Source: Cyanobium sp. FGCU6 (GTDB lineage: Bacteria > Cyanobacteriota > Cyanobacteriia > PCC-6307 > Cyanobiaceae). From it: a stretch of DNA of 64,000 nucleotides. Numbering within the stretch: position 1 is the stretch's first letter; every line of letters starts with the position of its first letter. The position numbers and the translations under genes are program-made. Where the stretch lies: contig JANWUR010000003.1 in NCBI GenBank assembly GCA_024958655.1, positions 229,478 through 293,477 on the forward strand, in the 5' to 3' direction. A model generated the notes under the pieces. That model ran no database searches, was not told the origin of the DNA, and worked only from the letters and a program-made list of their open reading frames with translations. This document shows positions 1 through 7,712 of the stretch, in pieces.

Positions 1-746
1 GTTCTAAGGTACAATTTCCCCATCACGTCACCACTCGTTGGTGACACCTATTGATTGGAAACCGCACTTGGCGTATTTGGACTGAACCTGAGTCTTGTCG
101 ATTGTCACCACTCGTTGGTGACACCTATTGATTGGAAACTCTTGATTTTGGTGGGCATCTTTTGAGTTCTCCCATTTGTCACCACTCGTTGGTGACACCT
201 ATTGATTGGAAACAAGCGATGAATCACCCGAGAGGCAAGGTGTTCAAGAAATCCCGTCACCACTCGTTGGTGACACCTATTGATTGGAAACGGGTGTTTT
301 TAAAAATTATTTTTTGTCAGTAGATATTCGTCACCACTCGTTGGTAACACCTATTGATTGGAAACCAGCTAAGACTGGGAGATTTACAGAGAACAGAAAT
401 GAAGTCACCACTCGTTGGTGACACCTATTGATTGGAAACAGATTGACTTTGAACAGTATTTAGTTCTGCGTTGATGCGGGTCACCACTCGTTGGTGACCC
501 CTATTGATTGGAAACCTGACAAGGGGGCCAGTAGGCGTCGCAGTCGAGCGATCATGTCACCACTCGTTGGTGACACCTATTGATTGGAAACTTAAGGTCT
601 TGCAGGGTAAACATGATGATAAAGCGATAAAGTTACCACTCGTTGGTGACACCTATTGATTGGAAACCCATAAATCGCTGAAGTTTCTGAATTCGGGTCA
701 TGTGTCCTTAGTCACCACTCGTTGGTGACACCTATTGATTGGAAGA
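1..746 (+). CRISPR. CRISPR array, trailer end (10 repeats, 9 complete spacers)
   Basis: Ten 36-bp repeats begin at 27, 104, 178, 256, 330, 404, 480, 556, 632 and 711, separated by spacers of 38-43 bp. Each repeat starts GTCACCACTCGTTGGTGAC, a 7-bp inverted repeat around CTCGT, and ends TTGGAAAC, the kind of 3' end typical of class 1 cyanobacterial arrays. Repeats 5, 7 and 9 carry single substitutions. The last repeat ends GGAAGA instead of GGAAAC, which marks the trailer, so the leader and cas genes should lie to the left. Bases 1-26 look like the end of another spacer. Several spacers are A+T-rich, unlike the host genes. Confidence 0.97.
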
Positions 747-1000
747 TGGATTGGAAGCCTTCGCACCGGGATTCACCTCACTCGGCTTCTTGATCAGCTC
801 AACAAGCTGAAATCGCTCCTAATTCAGATCAGCCTGATGCAGGAAGCAGGCCCGGAGTTCGTTTACAAGAAAATCAACCAACCGTAGATTCAGGTCTGAA
901 ACTTGGGATTGCGTCTGTTGAAGGCCTTTGGTCAGTCCCACGAGCGTTTTGCCGCAGAGCCTTGAGTGGATCAACCATGGGGCTCTTCGCGTCTGGTGTC
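747..1000. other. Intergenic stretch after the CRISPR trailer
   Basis: No complete gene is seen. One plus-strand frame stays open from about 745 to a TAG at 887 and reads like a protein C-terminus (LLDQLNKLKSLLIQISLMQ, then EAGPEFVYKKINQP), but it has no start codon and may be a gene remnant. A TTTGGTCAGTCCCACG block near 930 recurs near 1506, upstream of the second copy of the duplicated gene that follows. Confidence 0.4.
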
Positions 1001-1621
1001 ATGACCCGCTCCCAACCGCTCGCCACCCTTCGCGATGTGGTGCACCGCTTCACCGGGGTGATCGATCGCTTCGGCTCCTTCCTCCAGAACGGCGCCACCA
1101 TCCGCACCCTCTGCCTGCGTGACCTGCGCCTCGCCTCCTCCCAGCAGCCCCTCGATCCCGGCCACTGGTGGTTCCCCCACCGTGAGATCTGGTCGCAGGC
1201 GGGCATCCGCAGCGGCGACACCGTGCTGTTCACCGCCAAGGTGCAGCGCTGCACCAAGGGTTGGCAGGATCCCCGCAGCACCTGCAGTGCCAATCCCCGC
1301 CGGCAGGTGATGGGCTTCTCGGCCACACCCCGCTCCGTGGTGGTGGTGCGGCGGCTCGACGACGACCGCCAGCAGCTCGCCGCCCTGGAAACGGCCCTGG
1401 CCCAGTGCCAGCGCCACCTCAGCGAAACCATCCGCGAACACCAGCAGCTCGCCGGCCACTACGCCGCTCTGCTTGAGCGTCATCAGGCCCTGCAGGCGCT
1501 GACGTTTGGTCAGTCCCACGGGCGCTTCACCGTCAACCTCACAGCGGCCAGAGCATGTGGGTGTTCCGCTCGGTGCGACCGCCATGACCCGTCCTGTTCC
1601 CCTCGCCAGCCTGCGCACTGA
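1001..1621 (+). CDS. Unknown protein, truncated first copy of a tandem duplication
   Basis: This is a paralogue of the next gene. Both share MTR..PLA.LR..VHRF.GV.DRFGS near the start, then HWWF..RE.W.QAGIR, GDTVLFTAKVQ, NPRRQV.GF and TPRSVVV.RR, followed by a coiled coil (about residues 110-155). The GDTVLFTAKV core could be a small beta-barrel, but no family is recognised. After LLERHQ the frame leaves the homology, runs through the upstream region of copy two and stops at 1621, 38 bases inside it. The C-terminal membrane segment of copy two is therefore missing. ATG 1001 is chosen because copy two starts at the matching MTRP. Function unknown. Confidence 0.6.
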   Translation: MTRSQPLATLRDVVHRFTGVIDRFGSFLQNGATIRTLCLRDLRLASSQQPLDPGHWWFPHREIWSQAGIRSGDTVLFTAKVQRCTKGWQDPRSTCSANPRRQVMGFSATPRSVVVVRRLDDDRQQLAALETALAQCQRHLSETIREHQQLAGHYAALLERHQALQALTFGQSHGRFTVNLTAARACGCSARCDRHDPSCSPRQPAH

Positions 1622-2312
1622 GGTGCATCGCTTCTCCGGTGTGGTCGATCGCTTCGGCAGCTGCCCCACCAAGCATGATCAGGCCCAGACCGTCTGCCTG
1701 CGCAACCTGCGCCAGGCCGACAACGGCCAGCCGCTGGAGCCGAATCACTGGTGGTTCCAGCTCCGCGAGGTCTGGACCCAGGCCGGCATTCGTGTGGGTG
1801 ACACCGTGCTGTTCACCGCCAAGGTGCAGCAGGCCACCAAGGGGCGCCACGATCCCCACCAGCATCACCTCGGCAATCCCCGCCGGCAGGTTGTGGGCTT
1901 CGCCAGCACGCCCCGCTCGGTGGTGGTGCTGCGCCGCCGCCAGGGCTATCGCCATGACCTCGTCACGCTGGAGAAGGCCCTGGCCCAGCGCGACACCCAC
2001 CTGAGCGAGGCACTGCAGGAGAAGGAGCAGCTCTCCCTGCATTACGCCTCCTTGCTGGAGCAGAAGCTGGGGCTGGAGCAGGAGCTGCAGCAGGGGCAGG
2101 CCACCTGCGGGCAGCTGGAGCAGCAGCTCGCCGACAGCCAGGAGCAGCGCCTGCTGCAGCGCCGCCAACTCGGCCGCCGGCTGGTGGTCACGGCCGCGCT
2201 CACCTTCAGCGTCGGTGGCCTCGGCGGCGCCGGCCTGATGGCGGCACTGCAGCGCAGTGGCCCCGCCAGTCCGCAGCAGGCGGCCATGGTGGCCGAGCCG
2301 CCTGCGCGGTGA
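1584..2312 (+). CDS. Unknown protein with coiled coil and C-terminal membrane anchor
   Basis: This is the full-length member of the duplicated pair (242 residues). It has an N-terminal domain of about 110 residues with HWWFQLREVW, GDTVLFTAKV and NPRRQVVGF. A long glutamine- and leucine-rich coiled coil follows (about 120-190), then a single hydrophobic segment (LVVTAALTFSVGGLGGAGLM) close to the C-terminus, suggesting a tail-anchored membrane protein. The start is placed at ATG 1584, where homology with copy one begins; an upstream in-frame start at 1506 would add 26 unrelated residues. No known family is recognised. It lies between the CRISPR array and a block of other small membrane proteins. 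Confidence 0.7.
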   Translation: MTRPVPLASLRTEVHRFSGVVDRFGSCPTKHDQAQTVCLRNLRQADNGQPLEPNHWWFQLREVWTQAGIRVGDTVLFTAKVQQATKGRHDPHQHHLGNPRRQVVGFASTPRSVVVLRRRQGYRHDLVTLEKALAQRDTHLSEALQEKEQLSLHYASLLEQKLGLEQELQQGQATCGQLEQQLADSQEQRLLQRRQLGRRLVVTAALTFSVGGLGGAGLMAALQRSGPASPQQAAMVAEPPAR

Positions 2313-2316
2313 CCGC

Positions 2317-2730
2317 TCAGGCCTCCGGGGTGCTGAGCAGCTCCATCCGCATCCACTCGTAGCCGATCTGCTCGATCTGCTCCTCGGTGAGCAGCACACC
2401 CTCCGGGATTCGCCCGCGCAGCTTGATGCACACGAAGCGGTCCCCCGCCACCGGCTCCACCACCATCCGGTTGGTGATCACCGGCTCAAAGCCGCCGGCC
2501 ATCCCCGGCAGGTCCTCCAGCAGCCGGTTGATCAGGCTTGTGGTGTCGGCATGGCCGATGGCTGATACCACCTCAGGCCGCAGGCGCCGCTCCTCCCCTG
2601 CCACCGCGGCTTGATAGAGGTCTTCCTCCACCACCTGCTCGAGGGCCCGGCGACGGTCGCTGTCCACCAGCGTCACCTGCCACATCCCCGGACAGGGCAC
2701 GATCGTGGTGTTCATCAGATAAGTGGTCAT
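2317..2730 (-). CDS. Hypothetical protein (137 aa)
   Basis: A soluble, acidic protein starting MTTYLMNTTIVP and carrying TLVDSDRRRALEQVVEEDLY and a C-terminal EEQIEQIGYEWMRMELL. No family is recognised and no membrane segment or signal peptide is seen. It lies 41 bases downstream of the SPOR-like membrane protein on the same strand, so it is probably the last gene of that operon. It runs tail to tail with the plus-strand duplicated gene, with only four bases between their stops. Confidence 0.6.
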   Translation of the reverse strand: MTTYLMNTTIVPCPGMWQVTLVDSDRRRALEQVVEEDLYQAAVAGEERRLRPEVVSAIGHADTTSLINRLLEDLPGMAGGFEPVITNRMVVEPVAGDRFVCIKLRGRIPEGVLLTEEQIEQIGYEWMRMELLSTPEA

Positions 2731-2771
2731 CGTTGGGAAGGGGGAGAGATCGTTGCGAGAAGGGGTTTGGT

Positions 2772-3323
2772 TCAGGGGGTGCGCGGTTGCCCCACCCGGA
2801 AGCTGTAGCCGCTGGCAGCCGCCAGACGCTGCGCAAACGCCGTCGCGTCCGCTTGGCTGGAGAAACTGGCCACCTGCACCGCCCCATCGGCCGTTACGTA
2901 GGCATCACCGCAGTAGCGGCTGCGCACCGTTTCCACCGCTTCCGCCGGACCGAGCACCGGCCACCAGCTGCTGCCGCTCACCGGTGGCGAGCCGCAGCTG
3001 GATTGCCAGGAAAGCGGCGCCTGCGCCGCCGGCCGGTTGCTGATCACCGCCGCCAGGATCGCCATGCCGCCGGCCACCGCGATGCCGGCGATCAGAGCGT
3101 TCTTCGGTGGAGAGGGAACCGGAGCAGCCAGTGCTTCGCTCTGGCGAGCGGCGGGAGGTACCAGCCGGGGTTGTGCCTGGGGGAGCGGCTGCTCCGCGGG
3201 GATGGCACGCACCGGGGGGCGTTCGGGCTCCGGCTCCTGCGCCGCATCTGCCACTGGCGGCTTCGACGGCGAATATTTCCCCCGGAAGTGCTCACCCGGG
3301 CCGCCACCGTTGCTGAAGGTCAT
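2772..3323 (-). CDS. Membrane protein with SPOR-like C-terminal domain
   Basis: 183 residues. A proline-rich, charged N-terminal region of about 80 residues is followed by one transmembrane helix (NALIAGIAVAGGMAILAAVI) and an outer domain ending VQVASFSSQADATAFAQRL...SGYSFRVG. That arrangement of a short strand, the S.A.A..FA..L helix and a final strand resembles SPOR peptidoglycan-binding domains, as an inference from pattern. The ATG at 3323 overlaps the stop of the upstream gene (ATGA), which fixes the start and implies translational coupling. Single-helix placement suggests an inner-membrane protein reaching into the periplasm. Confidence 0.6.
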   Translation of the reverse strand: MTFSNGGGPGEHFRGKYSPSKPPVADAAQEPEPERPPVRAIPAEQPLPQAQPRLVPPAARQSEALAAPVPSPPKNALIAGIAVAGGMAILAAVISNRPAAQAPLSWQSSCGSPPVSGSSWWPVLGPAEAVETVRSRYCGDAYVTADGAVQVASFSSQADATAFAQRLAAASGYSFRVGQPRTP

Positions 3324-3784
3324 GGCTGCTCCGGCACCTTGTGCAGAAACTCCAACTTGGCGCGATCCACCGCATGGATCATGAAGTAACACTCATCCAG
3401 GCTCAGTTTATTGGCCGGTACGTGCATCTTCCAGCCCCCATTCGATTCGATCACGATCTTGCGCTTGCGGGTGAGGAAATAGATCAGCACCAGCAGCACC
3501 CCTATCAGGGCCAGAAAACCGGCGGCATTGTTGCCCGCACCGTAGGGCTGCTGGGCAACCGCGATAGAGATCAGGAACAGCACCGCCGCGATGATCAGCA
3601 GCCTGGGCCACGAAACCGTGCGCAGACCCATCGAGCCGATCGCCTCCAGCGTGATGCTGTCGAACTGCTGGTCAGGATAAACCTTATAGTGATGACAGAC
3701 CCGGAAATTGGTGAGCAGCAATGGCACCTTCGGGCTCTGGAGGTAGATCTCCTCGCCGGGCAGCAGGGTGAAGGAGCCTGACAT
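3320..3784 (-). CDS. Two-helix membrane protein, PH-like N-terminus
   Basis: 154 residues. The N-terminal part (LLPGEEIYLQSPKVPLLLTN, then FRVCHHY) has the pattern of bacterial PH-like domains, where a strand with LT..R follows an E-x-hydrophobic segment. Two transmembrane helices follow (LLIIAAVLFLISIAVA and AAGFLALIGVLLVLIYFL), then a basic stretch RKRKIVIES and a C-terminal strand-helix unit. The stop overlaps the next gene's start by four bases. Function is unknown; a membrane-associated sensor or adaptor is only a guess. Confidence 0.6.
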   Translation of the reverse strand: MSGSFTLLPGEEIYLQSPKVPLLLTNFRVCHHYKVYPDQQFDSITLEAIGSMGLRTVSWPRLLIIAAVLFLISIAVAQQPYGAGNNAAGFLALIGVLLVLIYFLTRKRKIVIESNGGWKMHVPANKLSLDECYFMIHAVDRAKLEFLHKVPEQP

Positions 3785-3866
3785 CAGCGCTGGCGATCTA
3801 CAGCGCGAAGCCTACTCTGCATCCTGGCGCTACGCTCCAACGGGACGCATACCGCCGTGTGATGGT

Positions 3867-4421
3867 TCATCGCGCCTGCTGAGCCGGCGCGTTACGTTGC
3901 CGCAGTTGCTCCAGCTGCCGCTCCTGCCGTTGCAGCAGTCCGAGGAAGATCCCGATGGTGAGGCCGAGGACCGCAGCCCAGATCAGCGATGTCCAGGCCA
4001 CCAGGCGCCACGGCTCGTTCCTCGCCACCGGCAGCAAGGGACGCTGTGGATCCTTCTGCGCCTCCCGGCTCCCATCGGCCAGTCGCTGACGGCATTCCTG
4101 CAGACCGCCACCGGCCCAGAACAGCCCCCAGGCGCGGCGATCGAGCTGCAGCGCCACCCAGCGATGGGGCTGGGCATCGTTGCGGATCAGCTGCGCCGCC
4201 CGGGCCAGGGTCCAGCTGCGCCCCGCCGCCATCGACGGCTGCGCCTCCAGCCGTAGGCCTCCCTGCGCGTCGCCCCCGAAGCCACTGGCCACCTCCAGCG
4301 CAAAGACATCAATGATCTGCACCCGGGCGCCGGGGCCCCGCTGTTCCTCCTCCGGCGACCAGAACACCAGCGCACCGCGTTCCTGCGCGATGCAGCGCTC
4401 CATCTGCGTGTTGGTGGGCAT
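3867..4421 (-). CDS. Hypothetical tail-anchored protein (184 aa)
   Basis: A soluble N-terminal region (VQIIDVFALEVASGFGGDAQ and WVALQLDRRAWGLFWAGGG are its clearest strands) is followed by a transmembrane helix near residues 150-170 (AWTSLIWAAVLGLTIGIFLG) and a short charged C-terminal coiled tail rich in Q, R and E. ATG 4421 is preferred over the longer start at 4484 because the upstream 21 residues are arginine-rich and out of character. It could be the first gene of the minus-strand group ending at 2317, with an 82-base gap before the next one. No family is recognised. Confidence 0.55.
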   Translation of the reverse strand: MPTNTQMERCIAQERGALVFWSPEEEQRGPGARVQIIDVFALEVASGFGGDAQGGLRLEAQPSMAAGRSWTLARAAQLIRNDAQPHRWVALQLDRRAWGLFWAGGGLQECRQRLADGSREAQKDPQRPLLPVARNEPWRLVAWTSLIWAAVLGLTIGIFLGLLQRQERQLEQLRQRNAPAQQAR

Positions 4422-4727
4422 TCTGATCAACGGCTGACGCGATCGTCCCAGTCTGGCGTCCTCAACCCATGCCGCTGCCACCAAGGCCGCGCATCACAGC
4501 ACTGCTGATCGTGCAGCCAGAGCATGCCGTCTTCACCGGTATCAGGGCGGATGCTGAAGGGCGGATACTGGCTGGATTAGAACTAGAATACAGCGAATGC
4601 AGATGGTTCTCTGCAGCATGGGACCTCTGCTGAGGCCGGGCCAGCTGAATGCCCCGCTGGCGCAGTGGCGAGAGATCATGAATCTCCAGGCACTCGCCGG
4701 GGGCTGTTTCCACCCCCGGAGGTCCTG
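4422..4727. other. Intergenic region, divergent promoters expected
   Basis: About 300 bases between the minus-strand membrane-protein group and the plus-strand HD-domain gene. No gene is seen. An A+T-richer patch near 4570-4600 contains TAGAAT, a possible -10 box for the plus-strand gene, but no convincing -35 partner. GGAGG at about 4717-4722 is the ribosome binding site for the ATG at 4728. Confidence 0.4.
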
Positions 4728-5423
4728 ATGAGCCAGCCCAACGCAAACGCACTCCCAGCCCACAGCCAGCGCTACATCGATGCCCTCGGCTGGGCGGCTG
4801 AGCTGCATCGGCATCAGCAGCGCAAGGGCAAGGACGTGCCTTACATCTCCCACCTGATCGCCGTCAGCGCCATGGTCTGGGAGGACTGTGGCCAGAGTGA
4901 CCCGGTGAATCCTGAACGCGCGGAAGATCTGGCCATCGCCGCCCTGCTCCACGACGCCATCGAGGACTGCGGCGTGAGCGAGGAGCAGATCGCCGCGCGC
5001 TTTGGAGAGCCGGTGGCCGCCGTCGTGGCCGACTGCACCGACACCAACGGCGCGGTGGCCGCAGGCGGCATCAAGGAAGACTGGTTGACGCGCAAGAAGC
5101 GCTACATCCAGCACCTGCAGAGCGCCCCGATCGACTCACTGCTGGTGAGCGCTGCCGACAAGGCCCACAACGCCCGCGACATGGTGCTCGACGCCCGCCG
5201 CGACCCAACGATGTGGGGCAAGTTCAACGCCGGACTGGAGGGCTCCGCCTGGTATCTGCAGAGCCTGCACAACATCTTCAGCCGGCGGCTGGAGAACAGC
5301 CGCTCGGTGGTGCTGCTGGGCGAGTCGGTGCGGGAGATCCTGCACAGCGAGGCTTTCCTCTCCAAGGTGCCAGCGGGCAGCACCCCCGAGCAGTGGGCCG
5401 CAGGTTACGTGGATCGGCGATAG
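4728..5423 (+). CDS. HD-domain phosphohydrolase, RelA/SpoT-hydrolase-like
   Basis: 231 residues. The pattern ALGWAAELHRHQQRKGKDVP, YISHLIAVSAMV and AALLHDAIED matches the HD-type hydrolase half of RelA/SpoT and the small alarmone hydrolases (MESH1-like): an early H, the R.K....PY..H segment and the catalytic HD of LLHDAIED near residue 80. There is no synthetase, TGS or ACT domain, so it would act as a stand-alone hydrolase of ppGpp-like or other nucleotides. The closing region (AADKAHNARDM) carries the conserved D-K-x-x-N segment. ATG 4728 is preceded by GGAGG at good spacing. Its place next to accessory genes suggests a role in defence or phage biology, but this is inference. Confidence 0.8.
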   Translation: MSQPNANALPAHSQRYIDALGWAAELHRHQQRKGKDVPYISHLIAVSAMVWEDCGQSDPVNPERAEDLAIAALLHDAIEDCGVSEEQIAARFGEPVAAVVADCTDTNGAVAAGGIKEDWLTRKKRYIQHLQSAPIDSLLVSAADKAHNARDMVLDARRDPTMWGKFNAGLEGSAWYLQSLHNIFSRRLENSRSVVLLGESVREILHSEAFLSKVPAGSTPEQWAAGYVDRR

Positions 5424-5433
5424 CAGGAGCAGC

Positions 5434-5816
5434 TCAAGGCTGGCCGCCCTGCCGGGGGGTAATGCAGGCCTGCACCACCGCCCAGCTGTGCGGCAGGTCT
5501 GGATCTGGATTGATGGTCAGCACCACCGTGCCGCACGCCGGCTGGGCCTCCTCCCGCTCCGCGGCGATCTTCTGGGCCACCAGGCTGCGGCGCAGCAGCT
5601 CGTGCTTCTCCTGCAGGATTTCCACCAGGTCCTGCCCGCACCACTGTGTGCCGACCTCCTCTCCACAGGGGTAGCGGCTGAGCAACTCGAGGAACGGCAC
5701 CGCCTGGATGGCGGGCTGCCGCTGCCGGTCCCACACCAGGATGCGGTGGGGATCGATGTGGTTGTCATCCCGCAGGCGAGGAACGGCCCATCGAGCAGGG
5801 CGCCGAGCAGCTCCAA
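5434..5816 (-). pseudogene. Hypothetical phage-type gene with apparent frameshift
   Basis: The C-terminal frame is convincing: DDNHIDPHRILVWDRQRQPA, then VPFLELLSRYPCGEEVGTQW, LVEILQEKHELLRRSLVAQK and a VVLTINPDPDL strand. Its own upstream residues are arginine-rich nonsense. A second frame gives a sensible N-terminus (MELLGALLDGPFLA from a TTG at 5816). The two join at about 5771-5778 if one base is added, so a one-base deletion or a sequencing error probably breaks the gene. No family is recognised. It is tail to tail with the HD-hydrolase gene. Confidence 0.5.
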
Positions 5817-5981
5817 GTCTGCATCCTGCTACGCCATGGCTTGGGCCCTGAAGACTGATCGCTCCAGTCTGCTGCAGTTTGACGAGGGCTTGCTCCGGGC
5901 CTCTCCAGTCTGAGGCCCGCCTGACGTCGGGCCTCCGCTGGGATCGGTCCCGTCGCTGCGCCGCTCTCGGCGCCGATTCCC

Positions 5982-6320
5982 ATGGCCACGCTCTCATCTG
6001 CGGCTTCTCCGTTCTGCAGGCCGGAAGAGGATCCGTTCCTGCTGCTGGAGTCCTGCGGCAAGGCGATCGAATCAATCCTGCGGGGCCATGCCGGCCGGCC
6101 GCTGCGCCGCACCTGGATTGATCGGCCCTATGGAGAAGAGGAGATCTCCCGGCTTGAGGAAGAGGTGCTGCCGGCGATCCAGCAATGCCTGGCGCGGGTC
6201 GATGAGATCGATAGCGCTCTGGAGGCAGAGGCCCAGCTGAGCTACCGCCAGCAGGTGGAGGCCGAGGCGGCGTTACGGCGTGGCGGGCTGCAATGCAGTG
6301 GGTGCCTGCCGGTCATCTGA
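5982..6320 (+). CDS. Hypothetical protein (112 aa)
   Basis: A small acidic, mainly helical protein: PFLLLESCGKAIESILRGHA, then RPYGEEEISRLEEEVLPAIQ and LARVDEIDSALEAEAQLSYR. It ends CSGCLPVI with a CxxC pair. No family is recognised. It lies among short genes of mixed orientation at the left part of the prophage-like element. Confidence 0.5.
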   Translation: MATLSSAASPFCRPEEDPFLLLESCGKAIESILRGHAGRPLRRTWIDRPYGEEEISRLEEEVLPAIQQCLARVDEIDSALEAEAQLSYRQQVEAEAALRRGGLQCSGCLPVI

Positions 6321-6546
6321 TGCCGCGGGGGGCCTTGGCCCCCTCTCGGCCTACGCCGTTCCCCCTGTCGCGCCTGCTCGGGATCCGCGGCTCCGGCCAA
6401 GGGTGGCCACAGCGCCAGTAGGTGATAGCCACCAGGGACGGCCCTGCCACCAGCCAGAACGGGACCAATGACCCAGGCCACAGACAAACGCTGGCAAGGG
6501 TGCTGCAGAGCGGGCAGCCCGGATGCCGCTGCGCGGCAGGCCGCAT
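6313..6546 (-). CDS. Possible small membrane protein (77 aa)
   Basis: A short minus-strand frame beginning MRPAAQRHPGCPLCSTLASV, with one hydrophobic segment (LASVCLWPGSLVPFWLVAGP and SLVAITYW), then a basic C-terminal tail. The frame is open much further upstream, but that part is low-complexity arginine and proline, so the shorter start is given. There are no homologues I can name, and it may be a chance frame in G+C-rich DNA. Confidence 0.25.
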   Translation of the reverse strand: MRPAAQRHPGCPLCSTLASVCLWPGSLVPFWLVAGPSLVAITYWRCGHPWPEPRIPSRRDRGNGVGREGAKAPRGIR

Positions 6547-6803
6547 CAGTTCTGACGGTGCCGCTGGGCACTCCTCGATGCCATTGGGCGTGAGGAGCAA
6601 TTCTGGCCTCGGGCGCGGTGAGAGCTCAGCACGGATCAGCAGCAGGGCCAGTGGGACGTGGCTGGCGGGGCAGAGCGAAACCCCTCCGCAGCATGCCCCT
6701 GCGGCTCGCACTGGCCAGGGCTGTCGCAAGGCTCGCTGGGCTCGCCCCTGGCCAGTGCTCACCTGCGGGGCGTCTGGTCGGTGTTCTCCGCTCCACCCCA
6801 GCC

Positions 6804-7022
6804 ATGGCCATTCCCCAAGGCCCCGTCTGTGAAGTCCGCCTGCTTGTGGTTCACCGCTATCAGCCCGGCGTCCAGAAGCTCGGCACTGCCCCGCGGCAGG
6901 TCGAGTTCTTTGGCCGCCGCGGCAAGCCCGTCAAGAAGATGCGGCTGATCCCTGCCGAGAAGGCATTCGCCTTTGCCCGCAAGCTGCAGGGCACCCCCGG
7001 CTGCACCGTCTCGGTCTGCTGA
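6804..7022 (+). CDS. Small conserved-looking protein (72 aa)
   Basis: MAIPQGPVCEVRLLVVHRYQ followed by KLGTAPRQVEFFGRRGKPVK and MRLIPAEKAFAFARKLQGTP, ending CTVSVC. Alternating strands and a helix look like a real compact fold of mixed charge. ATG 6804 is the first in-frame start that leaves out an upstream low-complexity run. Function unknown; it is one of several small genes in the left arm of the phage-like region. Confidence 0.5.
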   Translation: MAIPQGPVCEVRLLVVHRYQPGVQKLGTAPRQVEFFGRRGKPVKKMRLIPAEKAFAFARKLQGTPGCTVSVC

Positions 7023-7109
7023 GCCCCTCGGGCTCTGGCCCGGCTGCCGGTTGGTGGCCGGGCTTTGAGCAGCGGTCCTGGCAAATGGCGGTATCAGCCC
7101 ATCGAGGCC

Positions 7110-7409
7110 ATGGCCACCCGCACCCGCAAAACCGGCACCGGCACCGGCAAGACCAGCAGCAAGCCGCGGCGCAGCTCACGAGGCAGCAGCGCACCAGTGG
7201 CTGCTCCCACGCTGCCTGGCATCAGTGCGGCCGAGCGGCGCAAGCTGGCCCAGGAAGAAGCCCGCTGGCGGGCCGAAAGTGATCTGCGCACCCTGCGGCA
7301 GGCAGAAGAGATCCGCCGTGATCCCGGCCGGCTCAAGCGGGCCGCCACCATGGCCGCCGAGGAGATGAAGGCGTTGCAGGCCGTGCAGGCCATCAGGCGC
7401 GGCCGCTGA
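7110..7409 (+). CDS. Small basic hypothetical protein (99 aa)
   Basis: The N-terminal 40 residues are rich in T, G, S, R and K (MATRTRKTGTGTGKTSSKPR). The rest is a charged helix (AAERRKLAQEEARWRAESDL, RTLRQAEEIRRDP, AAEEMKALQAVQAIRRGR). The composition suggests a nucleic-acid-binding or phage structural accessory protein, but no family is recognised. ATG 7110 is used because the upstream in-frame codons are not protein-like. Confidence 0.45.
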   Translation: MATRTRKTGTGTGKTSSKPRRSSRGSSAPVAAPTLPGISAAERRKLAQEEARWRAESDLRTLRQAEEIRRDPGRLKRAATMAAEEMKALQAVQAIRRGR

Positions 7410-7416
7410 AGCTCGC

Positions 7417-7692
7417 TCACAACCAGTGCCGGTAGCTGCTGCGCTGCAGCCGGGCCCGGGCCTTGGAGCGAGCACTGCCGAACTGGGGGCTGGAGCCATC
7501 GCGGCGGCGCCGCACCCAGGTTCCTTTCCTGATCAGGCGGGCGTCTTGGGGATTGGCACGGCGGGCGGCCACGATCGCCCCATAGCCCTTCTTTTGTCGG
7601 CTCTGGGCACGGGAGCGGGCCTGGCTGGCGCTGGCGGCCGGCACCACCGTCGCGGTGGAGCGGTTGCGCCAGAACACCAGATACCAGGCCAT
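7417..7692 (-). CDS. Small basic phage-type protein (91 aa)
   Basis: MAWYLVFWRNRSTATVVPAA and then a strongly basic sequence with KKGYGAIVAARRANPQDARL and RKGTWVRRRRDGSSPQFGSA. It lies 20 bases downstream of the scaffold-like gene on the same strand, in the position where a major capsid gene would often be found, but it is far too small for one. Function unknown. Confidence 0.5.
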   Translation of the reverse strand: MAWYLVFWRNRSTATVVPAASASQARSRAQSRQKKGYGAIVAARRANPQDARLIRKGTWVRRRRDGSSPQFGSARSKARARLQRSSYRHWL

Positions 7693-7712
7693 CTCGTTCT
7701 CCCGGCGGGGTG

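Noticed and set aside
214..255. Spacer 3 shares about 13 bases (GATGAATCACCC) with the KilA-N gene region near 31687
   Set aside because: The match stops abruptly on both sides and is short enough to occur by chance; not a credible self-target.
6313..6762. The full 149-codon minus-strand frame as a gene
   Set aside because: The upstream half is low-complexity arginine and proline; only the last 77 codons might be coding, and even that is doubtful.
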